Below are positions 23,336 to 32,671 of a stretch of DNA of 64,000 nucleotides, one piece after another. Where the stretch lies: NCBI GenBank assembly GCA_036557225.1, contig DATBHX010000047.1, forward strand, positions 1-64,000, read 5' to 3'. This stretch comes from Angelobacter sp036557225 (GTDB taxonomy: Bacteria > Acidobacteriota > Terriglobia > Terriglobales > Acidobacteriaceae). A program made the translations under genes and the position numbers. Within the stretch, counting starts at the first letter, position 1, and the number at the start of each line of letters is the position of its first letter. The notes under the pieces were generated by a model. That model saw only the letters and a program-made list of their open reading frames with translations, was not told where the DNA came from and made no database searches.

Positions 23336-26203
23336 TCAGACCTTCCCAACCAGCGCAAAAGCCGCCCAATAGTACGGATGACGATGCTTTTCCTTCAGGT
23401 TCATCACAGACTTTCGTAATGCATTCGCCTTGCTGGCGGAACTTTTGAAGTTCCGGTAAAAGTCAGCCATAAACTCGGCGGTGCTCTGGTCATGCACCTC
23501 CCACAGGCTGACCATCAGGGTCTGGGCGCCGGCATACAACAGCCCACGCACCAGGCCGATCAGTTCATCGCCGCCGATCACTACATTCATGCCGGTGCCA
23601 CAACCGCTCAAGGTGACCAGTTCGGCGTCAAAGTTCAGCTGATACAAGTCAAACAGGCTCAACAGTGACGTGCCCAGCCGCAGCGAGGAAAACATTGGGT
23701 TGTCCTGGCGAAAATAGCCGTGCGTCGCGATGTGGATAAAACGGCTTCGTGGGCCCAGGCTGCGCAGCCGCTCTTCCGTGGCTTCATCACCGATAAAGAG
23801 ATGGGCGTTGTCCATGGCAGAAGCCACGAAGCGCGCCTCGTCGGCGATGTACGGCGCGCGGGCGTCCGGGACGGCCAGGACCAGGGCTTCGCCAGTGCTC
23901 TGCGGCTGGCTCTTCTCCTGGCAAGCGGCAAAGATGCTGCTGCTGGGAGCGTACGAGATGGAAAAATCGTCGATCAGGTATTGCTGGCCATCGGACAGCG
24001 CATGGAACGGCAGGTAATGCAGAAAAGAATGTGGGACAATGACCAGGTGCTCGGCCGTGAGCTGGTTGCGGACCGGAGCGATCAAGAGCGAATACAGCTC
24101 CTCCAGGTGCGCCTGCGTGGCATCCAGCAATGACTTTTCCAGCGCTTGCGTGTAATCATCCCCGAGCCGGAACTTCGCCAGCTGCAACTGCAGCAGTCGC
24201 AGCTTTTCCCGCACCGGCATTACATCACCCAAAGCCACAACCTTGAACTCCGTGCGTGAAATCAGGCAGACATAGAAACGGTTGCGGGCCGCGTAATACT
24301 CAACCAGCTGCGTGTTCTCCGGCAACAGCCGCTGCAACTCTTCCACCGGCACGGTCCTGGCGTTCTGCAGGCTGGCAAATTCACGGTCTACGTTCTGGAC
24401 TTTAGAAAAAGCTTTCACCAGATCGTCTTCATAACTGCGGCTCAACTGGCGCAGCTGCTGGATTCGCTCCGGTGAGCTCCCTTCCCGATTCAACTCTTCC
24501 AGTTCAATCTGGTGGTAGGTCCAGTTCAGCTTCTGGCGCAGATCGCGAAATTCTCCCATGGCTGGCGAAACCGAATCCGCTTCCCGCGCGGCCAGCGACG
24601 ACGAGCGAAACGCGATCAGATCAGCCAAGCTACGCGATTTGGCCTGTTCAATGTACTCAAAGGCCTCTTTCTGCGCGCGCTCGCCAAAGCTCACCGCCAA
24701 CGAGGTGATGACCAGCCCTTCATAAACCGCCAGCTTGTTCTTGAGAAAGGCAATCTTCAGCTCTTCTTTTCCCAAATGGCTGCGCAGATCTTCCAGCTTG
24801 CGGAAGGCGTGCTCATAGGCATGGCGCGCCAGCTCCGTGTTGCCGCTGGCCTCCTCCGCCTGGCCCAGCATGAAATAAGCCTGATAAACCGCCGGTGAAT
24901 CGATATGAATCAATCGCGCCAACGCCGCGCTGCAATAGCGTCGTGACTCTTCCGGGTCGGAGACGCGCAATTCGATCGCCGCCAGCAGCAGCTCGCACAG
25001 CGCGGCCTTCGAGGCCAATGTGGAGCCGGCAAAGTAGGCGAGCGCGGTTGCCGCCAGGTCTTCGGCATCATCATTTTCCCCCGCTTCATAAAGCACCAGC
25101 GCCTTGTACAAGTCGATCAGCGCGGGCCACAGCTTGTTCTGTTCCTTGACGAAGAGTTCACGCGCGTGATCAAAAATCTCCAGCGCCAGCTTGTATCGGC
25201 CTTGCTGGCTGGTGGCGATGGCCGAGAACGCCGCCGCCTTCGCCGCTTCATACGTCATTCCAAGGTCGGTGAAAGCCATGAACGCGTCCTGCGCCAGCTC
25301 CGTGCCGCCCTCGGTCAGGTTCAGTTCCAGATAGATTTCTGATTCGTCCAGATCGCATAGCGCCTGGTGGTAGCGATCGCCCAGCGTAGCGCACAGCGCG
25401 CGCGTCTGGTCATAGAGTTCGATCGCACGCAGGTATTCGCCCCGTAGATAGTGCAGGTAAGCTACGTTGTAGTCAGCCTCAGCGACAAGCAAAGAAAAAC
25501 CGTGCTCCTGGCAGTGTTGCTTGGCCAGCCGGTAGGTCTCCTCGGCACGGGGGAAGTCATGCAGGCTGATGTAGCAGACCGCCAGGTTCCGCAACACCGC
25601 GGCGATGTCGAGCGATTCTCCGCACTGTAGAAATTCACTGTATGCGCGTTCATACAGCTCCACCGCTTCCTGGAAACGGTCCTGCCGGTAATACACGTTG
25701 GCGATGTTGCTATCGAGCCGCGCCAGCCGTAACCGGTCTTTGTGGGCATAAAAAATCGAGCGCGCCCGCTCACCGAGCTTGAAGGCGCGTTCGTACTGCC
25801 CGTCATAAATCAGGCTTTGCAGCGCGCCGCTGATGGTGCGGGCGTAATCCACGTCGCGCCCAGTCTGCTCAAAAATATCCAGCGCCTTTTCGTATTCCTG
25901 AATGGCAGGTTTGTGCTTGCCGGTGAGGTACAGTACGTGCCCCATGGCGCGAGCGCTCTGCGCAGTGGCGTAGGGATCGCTGATCTCTTTGGCGACCCAC
26001 GTGCTGGCCTGGGCAAGCTTACCGGCCTTGTCCAGGTCCATGTGGGCGAAGGTAACGACGGCGTTGTACAGGGAGTCGACGGTCTCATTGCTGCAGGCCT
26101 GCTTTCGCGCAGCCAGAAAAGCGCGGCGCTGCTCCTCTTCCGCGATGGCGGCCAGGTCAACAATCCACTGTTCCAGACCGAAGTTCGTCCCTTGCTGCGA
26201 CAT
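23336..26203 (-). CDS. TPR-CHAT caspase-like protein
   Basis: This 955-residue cytosolic protein has multiple helical tetratricopeptide repeats (about residues 45-500, for example AVELYERAYSEFLQCGE). A helical linker follows, then a C-terminal CHAT (caspase HetF-associated with TPRs) protease domain (about 660-955). The catalytic pair is H828 in IATHGYF and C868 in LSGCGTG. CHAT proteases are caspase/separase relatives that cut specific protein partners, usually after TPR-mediated sensing. The ATG at 26203 directly follows the TAG stop of the sigma-factor gene, so the two are tightly coupled. The target is unknown; the sigma factor, zinc-finger protein and neighbours are the obvious candidates. 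Confidence 0.93.
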   Translation of the reverse strand: MSQQGTNFGLEQWIVDLAAIAEEEQRRAFLAARKQACSNETVDSLYNAVVTFAHMDLDKAGKLAQASTWVAKEISDPYATAQSARAMGHVLYLTGKHKPAIQEYEKALDIFEQTGRDVDYARTISGALQSLIYDGQYERAFKLGERARSIFYAHKDRLRLARLDSNIANVYYRQDRFQEAVELYERAYSEFLQCGESLDIAAVLRNLAVCYISLHDFPRAEETYRLAKQHCQEHGFSLLVAEADYNVAYLHYLRGEYLRAIELYDQTRALCATLGDRYHQALCDLDESEIYLELNLTEGGTELAQDAFMAFTDLGMTYEAAKAAAFSAIATSQQGRYKLALEIFDHARELFVKEQNKLWPALIDLYKALVLYEAGENDDAEDLAATALAYFAGSTLASKAALCELLLAAIELRVSDPEESRRYCSAALARLIHIDSPAVYQAYFMLGQAEEASGNTELARHAYEHAFRKLEDLRSHLGKEELKIAFLKNKLAVYEGLVITSLAVSFGERAQKEAFEYIEQAKSRSLADLIAFRSSSLAAREADSVSPAMGEFRDLRQKLNWTYHQIELEELNREGSSPERIQQLRQLSRSYEDDLVKAFSKVQNVDREFASLQNARTVPVEELQRLLPENTQLVEYYAARNRFYVCLISRTEFKVVALGDVMPVREKLRLLQLQLAKFRLGDDYTQALEKSLLDATQAHLEELYSLLIAPVRNQLTAEHLVIVPHSFLHYLPFHALSDGQQYLIDDFSISYAPSSSIFAACQEKSQPQSTGEALVLAVPDARAPYIADEARFVASAMDNAHLFIGDEATEERLRSLGPRSRFIHIATHGYFRQDNPMFSSLRLGTSLLSLFDLYQLNFDAELVTLSGCGTGMNVVIGGDELIGLVRGLLYAGAQTLMVSLWEVHDQSTAEFMADFYRNFKSSASKANALRKSVMNLKEKHRHPYYWAAFALVGKV

Positions 26204-26797
26204 CTAGAATCCCAATTCCGCCAAGATCTTTTGCAAACGGTTGAGACAACGGCCGCGAATGAAGCCAATGGAGCCGGTGGCCAGCCCAAGCTTCTGCGCC
26301 ACTTCGTTGTAGGGTACCGGCGGCTGCTCGTAGAACAGCAGCCTCACCAGTTCAGCGCAGCGGGGCGTAAGACGCTCAATCGCGTCGCGAACGGCCTGCT
26401 CTTCCTGTACTTCCTGCAGTATCTCCGGAGCCTCGGCGATTTCCTCCGCCACCTCCTGCTCCATGGCATCCAGCTCAACGTCCCCTTTCTGCTGCTTCTT
26501 CCAGTGGAAACACTTGTGCGTGGCCACCGTAATCAGCCAGGAGCGCAGTGATTCAATCTTCCTGAGCTTGGCCAGGTTGGTGAACAAGTCGATGCAGACA
26601 TTCTGAAAGATGTCTCCGGCATCGTCAGGACTGAAGCCATACTTGACCGGAACGGAATAAATCAGCCGCTTGTACTTATCGATCAGTGTATTCCAGGCCC
26701 GCTCGTCGCCGGCCAGACACTCCTGTACCAGCCGCTCGTCTTCAGCCGCAGTGTCCCGGGTTGTAGGTAAAGATATTTCCTTGGCGTTGTCGTCCAT
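26204..26797 (-). CDS. ECF-type RNA polymerase sigma factor
   Basis: A 197-residue sigma-70-family protein. Region 2 (about 20-95) includes AWNTLIDKYKRLIYSVPVKYG and the DD..QNVCIDLF core. Region 4 (about 135-190) carries the helix-turn-helix in YNEVAQKLGLATGSIGFIRGRCLNRL. There is no signal-sensing extension. The start ATG at 26797 overlaps the stop of the solute-binding protein gene (TGATG), so it is translationally coupled to an oligopeptide transporter. The CHAT protein gene begins at the base after its stop. No adjacent classical membrane anti-sigma gene is seen. The zinc-finger protein two genes on could serve that role. Confidence 0.93.
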   Translation of the reverse strand: MDDNAKEISLPTTRDTAAEDERLVQECLAGDERAWNTLIDKYKRLIYSVPVKYGFSPDDAGDIFQNVCIDLFTNLAKLRKIESLRSWLITVATHKCFHWKKQQKGDVELDAMEQEVAEEIAEAPEILQEVQEEQAVRDAIERLTPRCAELVRLLFYEQPPVPYNEVAQKLGLATGSIGFIRGRCLNRLQKILAELGF

Positions 26798-28527
26798 CAA
26801 TGTTTTCCGGCGGGGGTGTGCCAAAAAAGTTCGTCTGCGTTCCAAAAAGTATACTGTTCAAGTATTGCCGGACGGAAGTTACCCAGGTCTTCCTGCGCTC
26901 CAACCAGAATGTTAGGGCTTACCAGATACAGCAGAGGAACCTGCCGGGTCAGGATTTCCTGCACCCGGTCATAAATCTTCTTTCTTTGCTGATAATTCAG
27001 AGTCACCAGCTGCTTCTGCATGAGCTGATCAATCTCTGCTTCCCAGGGCGTAGCCGGGGTCTTTTCTCCCAGGTCCCAGATATGAATCTGGCCATTCGAC
27101 ATCAACAGGTTCAGATCAGAATTGGGATCGGCGTCGCCCACCACCAGCCCCATCACCGTTGCTTCGTAGTCGTGTGAAGTCACCACCCGATCGGTGACTG
27201 ATCTGGCTTCCATCGGGGCTACGTGCGCCACGATCCCGATTTGCTTCAAGTCCTCCTGCACCAGCGTCGCGATCTGCATGCGCTGCGTATTGCTGGAGCT
27301 GACCAGGATCGTAAATTCCACCGGCTGGCCGCCTGAATCCATCAGTGTACCGTCGGACTTCCAGGAAAATCCTGCCGCTTTCAGCAGCTCACGCGCCTGG
27401 GGTAGTGAACGCGCGGGAACAGAAATGGCGGTATTGAACCACTGTTTGTTGCCGGGACTCACATGCGTAGCCAGCGCAACCGCCCGGTTGTGATAAACCA
27501 GCCGGATAATTCCCTGGCGATCTACGGCCGTCGAAACCGCCTGGCGGAAGCGCACATCGCGAAACCACTTCTGTTTGCGCGCGATCTCAGGAAGCCGGCC
27601 GGCGGTATCGTCATTGAGGTTGAACATCAGGAAGTTGTATTCGAAGCCAGGGCCTGCGTCGTACAACTGAAAATGGCGGGTCTTCTGCTGCGATTCCAGC
27701 GCCGTGTAATTGTCGGCGCTCAGCCCGCTGATGATCTGCGAATCGCCTGCCTGGAAGCGAATCACCTGCGCATCCTGCGTGGGCACGACGACAAACACCA
27801 GCTCATCGAGATACGGCAGCTTTTGCCCCTTGGAGTCGATCTTCCAGTAATAAGGGTTGCGCTCCAGGACGATTCGGTCGCCGGGAACCACCTGCTTCAG
27901 CCGGAATGCTCCCAGCCCGGCGATCTTCTCCGGCGGCGTATTGAGAGTCCAGGCTTGAGCGATCTTGCCTTCCTGATAATCCTTCTCCAGCAGATGGCGC
28001 GGCAGAATGGCCACGCTGTCAAATACGCGCTCGGCTACCGAGTATGGCGCCGGGAAGGTGAAGCGCACTGTATAGGCGTCAATTTTCTGCACTGTCATCG
28101 GCTTGCCGCCGATAATCAGCGGGTCGTGCTGCGGCGAATGCACCTTCTCATCGAGATACACGTTGTAGGAGAACACGACGTCATCGGCATCGAACGGCAC
28201 GCCATCAGAAAAGCGCAGGCCGCGCCGCAGCTTCACTGTGATTTGCGTCCCATCTTTGGAGATCGTCCATGACTTGGCCAGCGCCGGCTCGGTCTTTTGC
28301 GTGGCGCGATTGATGTGGACCAAATCGGCCATCATGCGGGCATTCACTCCCTGGGAATTCTGGTCAATGGCCGTCACCGGGTTGAATGTCCGGGGCTCAG
28401 AGCGCTGGGCAATCACCAGCTTGCCCCCGGGAATTCCCGCTTCGGAGGTTGTACGCATTAGGTCTTGTTGAGCAGAACCTTGCATCGGCGCAAGACACAA
28501 CAGCGCCGCCAGGGCACACCATGCCAT
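26797..28527 (-). CDS. Oligopeptide ABC transporter solute-binding protein (family 5)
   Basis: A periplasmic peptide-binding protein of about 576 residues. The conserved family-5 sequence begins GGKLVIAQRSEPRTFNP, followed by LAKSWTISKDGTQITVKLRRGLRFSDG (the family signature region) and VIRLVYHNRA-type later motifs. The signal peptide ends QGSA-Q. The start is taken as ATG 28527; TTG codons at 28545 or 28539 would add Arg residues and give a better signal-peptide N-region. The open frame extends further upstream but overlaps the permease gene out of phase. It delivers peptides to the permeases encoded just upstream. Confidence 0.9.
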   Translation of the reverse strand: MAWCALAALLCLAPMQGSAQQDLMRTTSEAGIPGGKLVIAQRSEPRTFNPVTAIDQNSQGVNARMMADLVHINRATQKTEPALAKSWTISKDGTQITVKLRRGLRFSDGVPFDADDVVFSYNVYLDEKVHSPQHDPLIIGGKPMTVQKIDAYTVRFTFPAPYSVAERVFDSVAILPRHLLEKDYQEGKIAQAWTLNTPPEKIAGLGAFRLKQVVPGDRIVLERNPYYWKIDSKGQKLPYLDELVFVVVPTQDAQVIRFQAGDSQIISGLSADNYTALESQQKTRHFQLYDAGPGFEYNFLMFNLNDDTAGRLPEIARKQKWFRDVRFRQAVSTAVDRQGIIRLVYHNRAVALATHVSPGNKQWFNTAISVPARSLPQARELLKAAGFSWKSDGTLMDSGGQPVEFTILVSSSNTQRMQIATLVQEDLKQIGIVAHVAPMEARSVTDRVVTSHDYEATVMGLVVGDADPNSDLNLLMSNGQIHIWDLGEKTPATPWEAEIDQLMQKQLVTLNYQQRKKIYDRVQEILTRQVPLLYLVSPNILVGAQEDLGNFRPAILEQYTFWNADELFWHTPAGKH

Positions 28528-28568
28528 GGTCCGGAACAAACGCAAAAACCCCCGCTTTCTCGGCTGGA

Positions 28569-29627
28569 TCAGATGTTTGATTTTACCCGCTCCTGTAGTG
28601 TTTCCGCCAACGAGTGATATGCCAGAAAAACCGGGATCGGCGCCAACCCGGGCAAGAGCATCCACCAGTAAGAAACCAGCACGTGATATTGCTGGGCGCT
28701 GGCCAGCATGTTGCCCCAACTGGGGAATGGCTCGCCAATTCCGAGACCAAGGAACGAGAGCAACACCTCCGCCAGGATGAACTGGGGCATCAGCACCGTC
28801 ATCTGTGTGAGCAGAACGCGAAAAGTCAGCGGCATGAGATGCCGGCGCAGAAGATAAGCATTCGACGCACCGAAACCTCGCGCTGCCAGCACAAAGTTGC
28901 GTTCGCGCGCGCTCAGGATCACGCCGCGCGCCAGCCGCGCGGGCCGGCCCCAGCCGACGACACCGATCACCGCGACCACCAATAGAAAAGCCGCCACCGG
29001 GCTGATCTCGAGCGGCAGGAACGCGCGCACGGCGATCAACAGATAGAACCACGGCACGGTAATGAAGACTTCAGCAAAGCGCATGGCGATGTCGTCAATC
29101 CGTCCGCCGTAAAGCCCCGCGATCCCACCGAAAAACAGCCCGGCGATGACCGAGATTGCTGCAGCTACAAAACCGGCGAACAAGGAAACCTGTCCACCGT
29201 AGAGCAGGCGCGAAAGCTGATCCCGGCCAAAACCGTCAGTACCCAGCACAAACAAGTTTGCCGGCGCACCTACGCCGAACAAATGAAGATTGGACTTGAA
29301 TACGCCCAAGAATGTGTATCCGTCTCCGCGTAGAAAGAATTGAATAGGTGCTGCCTGCGCACAATCCTGCGTGTACTCCGTTAGACTGCCGTCCGCGGGT
29401 TTGGTGACGTAAACAAAGGGCCGAAGATGAAATTTTCCTGCGCAGTCGACAAAATGCAGGCGCGTGGGCGGTGCGTAAGGATGCAACCGGTCCTGGGTTT
29501 GATAGTCATACGGCGCGATAAATCCGGCAAGGATCACTGTTACGTGAATTGCCACCAGGATCCAGATGGCCCAGGAGAGTTTGAACAGCTTTCTCTGAAA
29601 TCCCGAACCCACACTCAGAAAGCTCAT
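28569..29627 (-). CDS. Oligopeptide ABC transporter permease (OppC/DppC-like)
   Basis: A 352-residue permease. An N-terminal helix (20-40) is followed by an unusually long periplasmic insert (about 45-125) with two cysteines (DCAGK and DCAQA). Five helices form the usual binding-protein-dependent transport domain. The cytoplasmic EAA loop is AARGFGASNAYLLRRHLMP. The LGTDGFGRDQLSRLLYG motif before the core is typical of OppC. Its start overlaps the stop of the OppB-like gene by four bases. The long insert, compared with usual OppC proteins, is a mild oddity. Confidence 0.92.
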   Translation of the reverse strand: MSFLSVGSGFQRKLFKLSWAIWILVAIHVTVILAGFIAPYDYQTQDRLHPYAPPTRLHFVDCAGKFHLRPFVYVTKPADGSLTEYTQDCAQAAPIQFFLRGDGYTFLGVFKSNLHLFGVGAPANLFVLGTDGFGRDQLSRLLYGGQVSLFAGFVAAAISVIAGLFFGGIAGLYGGRIDDIAMRFAEVFITVPWFYLLIAVRAFLPLEISPVAAFLLVVAVIGVVGWGRPARLARGVILSARERNFVLAARGFGASNAYLLRRHLMPLTFRVLLTQMTVLMPQFILAEVLLSFLGLGIGEPFPSWGNMLASAQQYHVLVSYWWMLLPGLAPIPVFLAYHSLAETLQERVKSNI

Positions 29628-30592
29628 GCCTGCCTCCTGATCCGCGGATCAAAAGCATAGAGGAGAATGTCCGCCAGCAGGTTGCCGAGCAGCAGGAACA
29701 CTGTGGAGAGCATGACCGCGCCGATCACGACGAATAGGTCGCGGGAAAGAATTGACTCCAGCAGCAACGGACCCATCCCAGGCCAGCTCATCACGATTTC
29801 AATCAACAGGGAGACGCTCAGCAGCAGCGCCACCGAGAGCCCAAACAGCGAGATCAATGGATTAGCGGCTGCGGGCAAGGCGTAGCGGAAGAGCAGCTTC
29901 ATTCGCGGCAGCCCGTGACCTTCCGCCGCGCGCATGTAAGTGGACTCAAGCACCTCACGGACGCTGGTGCGCACGTGGCGCAGCACCATCGTCAGCAATC
30001 CGATCACCAGCGCCGCGATGGGTAGAATCATGTGCCAGGCAACATCACCGAGCCACGCCCACCAGCTCTGATCGTGCGCAGCTACCGAGGTCATGCCGCC
30101 AACTGGAAAGAGACCAGACTTCAGCGCGATCAGCAATGCCATCAAGGCGATCAATACGTCCGGCAGCGCCAGCAGCGTGGATGTTCCGAAGGAGAACACT
30201 CGATCGACCCAGCCATTCCGGCTGCCGGCGGCCAGCACCCCCAGCGGCAGTGCAATCAACCATGAGATCAAAACCGCAGGCACGGTCAGTAAGAGCGTGT
30301 TGCGCGCGCGCGGCCACAAGAGCGTTGATGCCGCCGTGTTATAAGCGAAGGAGTAGCCGAAGTCGCCCCTGGCCGAAGACTTGATCCACTTCCAATATCG
30401 CACCGGCAGCGGCTGGTCCAGTCCATACTGCGAGCGCAACCCGGCCAGCGTTTCAGGGGAGATCTGCGCGTTCAGCTTGAGATCGCTCAGATATTCTCCG
30501 CGCGCGGCCTGCAGCAAGACGAACATCAAAATGGAGACGCCCAGCAGCAGCAGAGCTCCATGAATGATCCGGCGGGCAAGGTAGCGGATCAT
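29624..30592 (-). CDS. Oligopeptide ABC transporter permease (OppB/DppB-like)
   Basis: A 322-residue permease. It begins MIRYLARRIIHGALLLLGVSILMFVLL, the classical OppB N-terminus (first 20 residues conserved). Then come GLDQPLPVRYWKWI and six helices in total, with the EAA loop AAEGHGLPRMKLLFRYALP. It overlaps the ATPase gene upstream and the OppC-like gene downstream by four bases each (ATGA), so all three are translationally coupled. The two permeases form the membrane channel. Confidence 0.94.
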   Translation of the reverse strand: MIRYLARRIIHGALLLLGVSILMFVLLQAARGEYLSDLKLNAQISPETLAGLRSQYGLDQPLPVRYWKWIKSSARGDFGYSFAYNTAASTLLWPRARNTLLLTVPAVLISWLIALPLGVLAAGSRNGWVDRVFSFGTSTLLALPDVLIALMALLIALKSGLFPVGGMTSVAAHDQSWWAWLGDVAWHMILPIAALVIGLLTMVLRHVRTSVREVLESTYMRAAEGHGLPRMKLLFRYALPAAANPLISLFGLSVALLLSVSLLIEIVMSWPGMGPLLLESILSRDLFVVIGAVMLSTVFLLLGNLLADILLYAFDPRIRRQA

Positions 30593-32217
30593 GCCGTCAC
30601 CTCCCGACCTGGGACACGTAGACGTTCACTGGCGGCGAGCAGCGCGCGTGTTGCCGGATGCCTGCTCTGTGCAAGCTGCGACGGCGCTACCCGCTCCACG
30701 ATTTTGCCTGCTTCCATCACCACAACTTCCTGCGCCCACGGCTGGATGAAATTCAGGTCGTGGGAGATGTAGAGGTAGGTAAGCCCATGCCGCGATTGCA
30801 GCTCCATCAGCAAGCGGACCATCTGGGCTTGCAGCGGCAAATCGAGACCAGAGAAGGCTTCGTCCAGGATAAGCAGTTTGGGCTCGGCGGCCAGCGCGCG
30901 CGCCAGCGCGAGACGTTGCCGTTGGCCACCGCTGAACTCGCCGGCCAGCCGCGACGCTGAATCGGAATCTAGGCCGACTTCTTCCATCAGTTCAAGGGCG
31001 CGTGCTGTGCGTTCAATCTCAGTCTTCCAGCGCGCAATCTCCAACGGCTCGGCCACGATCTGCCGTGCCGTGAAACGCGGGTTGAGCGATGTGGCTGCGT
31101 CTTGAAAGATCATCTGTACCAAGCGGGGAGGCCGCCGTTTAGCTGCGCCAAACAGGATTTCGCCCGCATCGGGCGTTTCAAAACCGGCAATGCAGCGAGC
31201 CAGCGTCGACTTCCCTGACCCGGAACGCCCCAGCACGGCGACGGTCCCGCCTTCATGCAGTTCCAAATTAATTCCGTCGAGCGACTGCACCACGAACTTC
31301 CGCCGTGACAACATGTGTTGCTGAACGAACTTTTTGCCCAGGCCGCGCACTTGCAGCAACGTACGCGCGGCAGCGTTTGGCCCTGCTGCTTTTGCCGCCT
31401 CAACAAGGTTGCGCTCCGGCGAGAGCAAGCCCTGCAGGTAAGGATCAGCGCTTCTTTGCAAAGCATCAAGGCTGCCCTGCGCCATCACCTCGCCTTCACG
31501 CATCACCAGCACGTGGTCGGCCAGTGACGCCAGCACTCCGGCATGGTGGGTGATGAACAACATGGCGAGATTGAGGTCGCGTTTGAGCCGCTGCAACAGC
31601 TCCACAATCTCCGCCTGGGTGACCAGGTCGAGCGAACTCAGAGGTTCATCGGCAATCAGCAGTTGCGGACGGCAGACCAAAGCCTGCGCAATCGCGACTC
31701 GCTGACGCTGTCCGCCGCTGAGTTGGTGCGGATAGGCGCGCATGATGCGCTCAGGATCCTCAAAGCCTACTTCGCGCAGCATCTCCAGGCTTCGCACCGA
31801 GAGCTGGTCACGGCTGAGCGCCGTGTGCGCTTTCAGAACGTCGACCATCTGCTTTCCCAATGCAAGCACCGGGTTCAGGGCCAGCGCAGGCTCCTGCGAG
31901 ATCAGCGCCACTTCGGCGCCACGCATCTCCCTGAGTTGTTTGGAAGTGAATTCAGCGATGTTCCGGCCCTGATGTTGAATCTTTCCAGCGGCAATGCGGG
32001 CATTGCGCGGCAGAAGGCGCATCAGAGCCAGCGCCAAAGAACTTTTGCCGGAACCGGATTCGCCCAGCACCCCAAGTGTTTTTCCTTGGGCGATCTCCAG
32101 ATCCACGCCGCGCAGGGCACTCACTACATCGCCGCCCGCAGCGTCATATTCGACACTGAAACCGGAAACACGAAATAACGGCTCCGTTTTGGGTAAGCCC
32201 AGATTGCCGGAAATCAA
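30589..32217 (-). CDS. Fused two-domain oligopeptide ABC transporter ATPase (DppD-DppF type)
   Basis: A 542-residue protein with two complete nucleotide-binding domains. Domain 1 has Walker A GESGSGKSS, signature LSGGQRQR and Walker B LLIADEP. Domain 2 has Walker A GRSGSGKST, signature FSGGQRQR and Walker B LLILDEAF. It powers uptake through the permeases that follow. In many bacteria the two ATPases are separate genes; the fusion is also common. The start is uncertain: TTG 32217 has no good ribosome-binding site. It is the first gene of the nine-gene minus-strand row that runs to 19277. Confidence 0.92.
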   Translation of the reverse strand: MISGNLGLPKTEPLFRVSGFSVEYDAAGGDVVSALRGVDLEIAQGKTLGVLGESGSGKSSLALALMRLLPRNARIAAGKIQHQGRNIAEFTSKQLREMRGAEVALISQEPALALNPVLALGKQMVDVLKAHTALSRDQLSVRSLEMLREVGFEDPERIMRAYPHQLSGGQRQRVAIAQALVCRPQLLIADEPLSSLDLVTQAEIVELLQRLKRDLNLAMLFITHHAGVLASLADHVLVMREGEVMAQGSLDALQRSADPYLQGLLSPERNLVEAAKAAGPNAAARTLLQVRGLGKKFVQQHMLSRRKFVVQSLDGINLELHEGGTVAVLGRSGSGKSTLARCIAGFETPDAGEILFGAAKRRPPRLVQMIFQDAATSLNPRFTARQIVAEPLEIARWKTEIERTARALELMEEVGLDSDSASRLAGEFSGGQRQRLALARALAAEPKLLILDEAFSGLDLPLQAQMVRLLMELQSRHGLTYLYISHDLNFIQPWAQEVVVMEAGKIVERVAPSQLAQSRHPATRALLAASERLRVPGREVTA

Positions 32218-32671
32218 CGGCTGGTCGCCCGCTCTTTCTGGAGTTTCTCGCGCGAACTGAAGGGTTCATTATGAAGCATGGTGGCGGCTCACTGGTATCG
32301 AACGTTCACCTGTGTTCACGGCCCACTTGAGCAGGTCACAATCTGCTCCAAGGCCAGTTCTCTTGGTAAGCAGCGAGCCCGGGCTTGAGCTCTGACTGCT
32401 GCGAAATTCAGCTGTCCGAATTCTGGCAAAGCCTCTGACAATAAACAAGTTACCTTGGTTTCAAAAATGGATGTTCCGGGTCCATAAACGCCCGTGTCGC
32501 CAGGAGTGAATGCCGCCGTGCGCCGAACGCACGGTTCTCCTCTGCCCCCTTCCGTAATAATTGCCCTTAGTCTCTTAATCTCAGGCGTTCGCCGTAATAC
32601 AAAACCACCCGCTACTTAGTACAGTGTGCCCGCCACTTCTCCCCAAACCAGAAAGTCTTTGAGGAGGCGCC
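32218..32671. promoter_or_regulatory. Divergent intergenic region with paired GTTCAC motifs
   Basis: These 454 bases lie upstream of both the nine-gene row (minus strand) and a lipoprotein gene (plus strand). GTTCAC occurs at 32304-32309 and again at 32314-32319, exactly ten bases apart, as expected for an operator read on one DNA face. A CATAAT -10-like box on the minus strand lies at 32268-32273. A 7-bp hairpin CCGTGCG/CGCACGG sits at 32516-32534. None has a confirmed role. No gene is seen. Confidence 0.35.

Noticed and set aside
28546..29052. N-terminal extension of the solute-binding protein frame
   Set aside because: It overlaps the OppC-like permease gene out of phase; the signal peptide begins only near 28527-28545.
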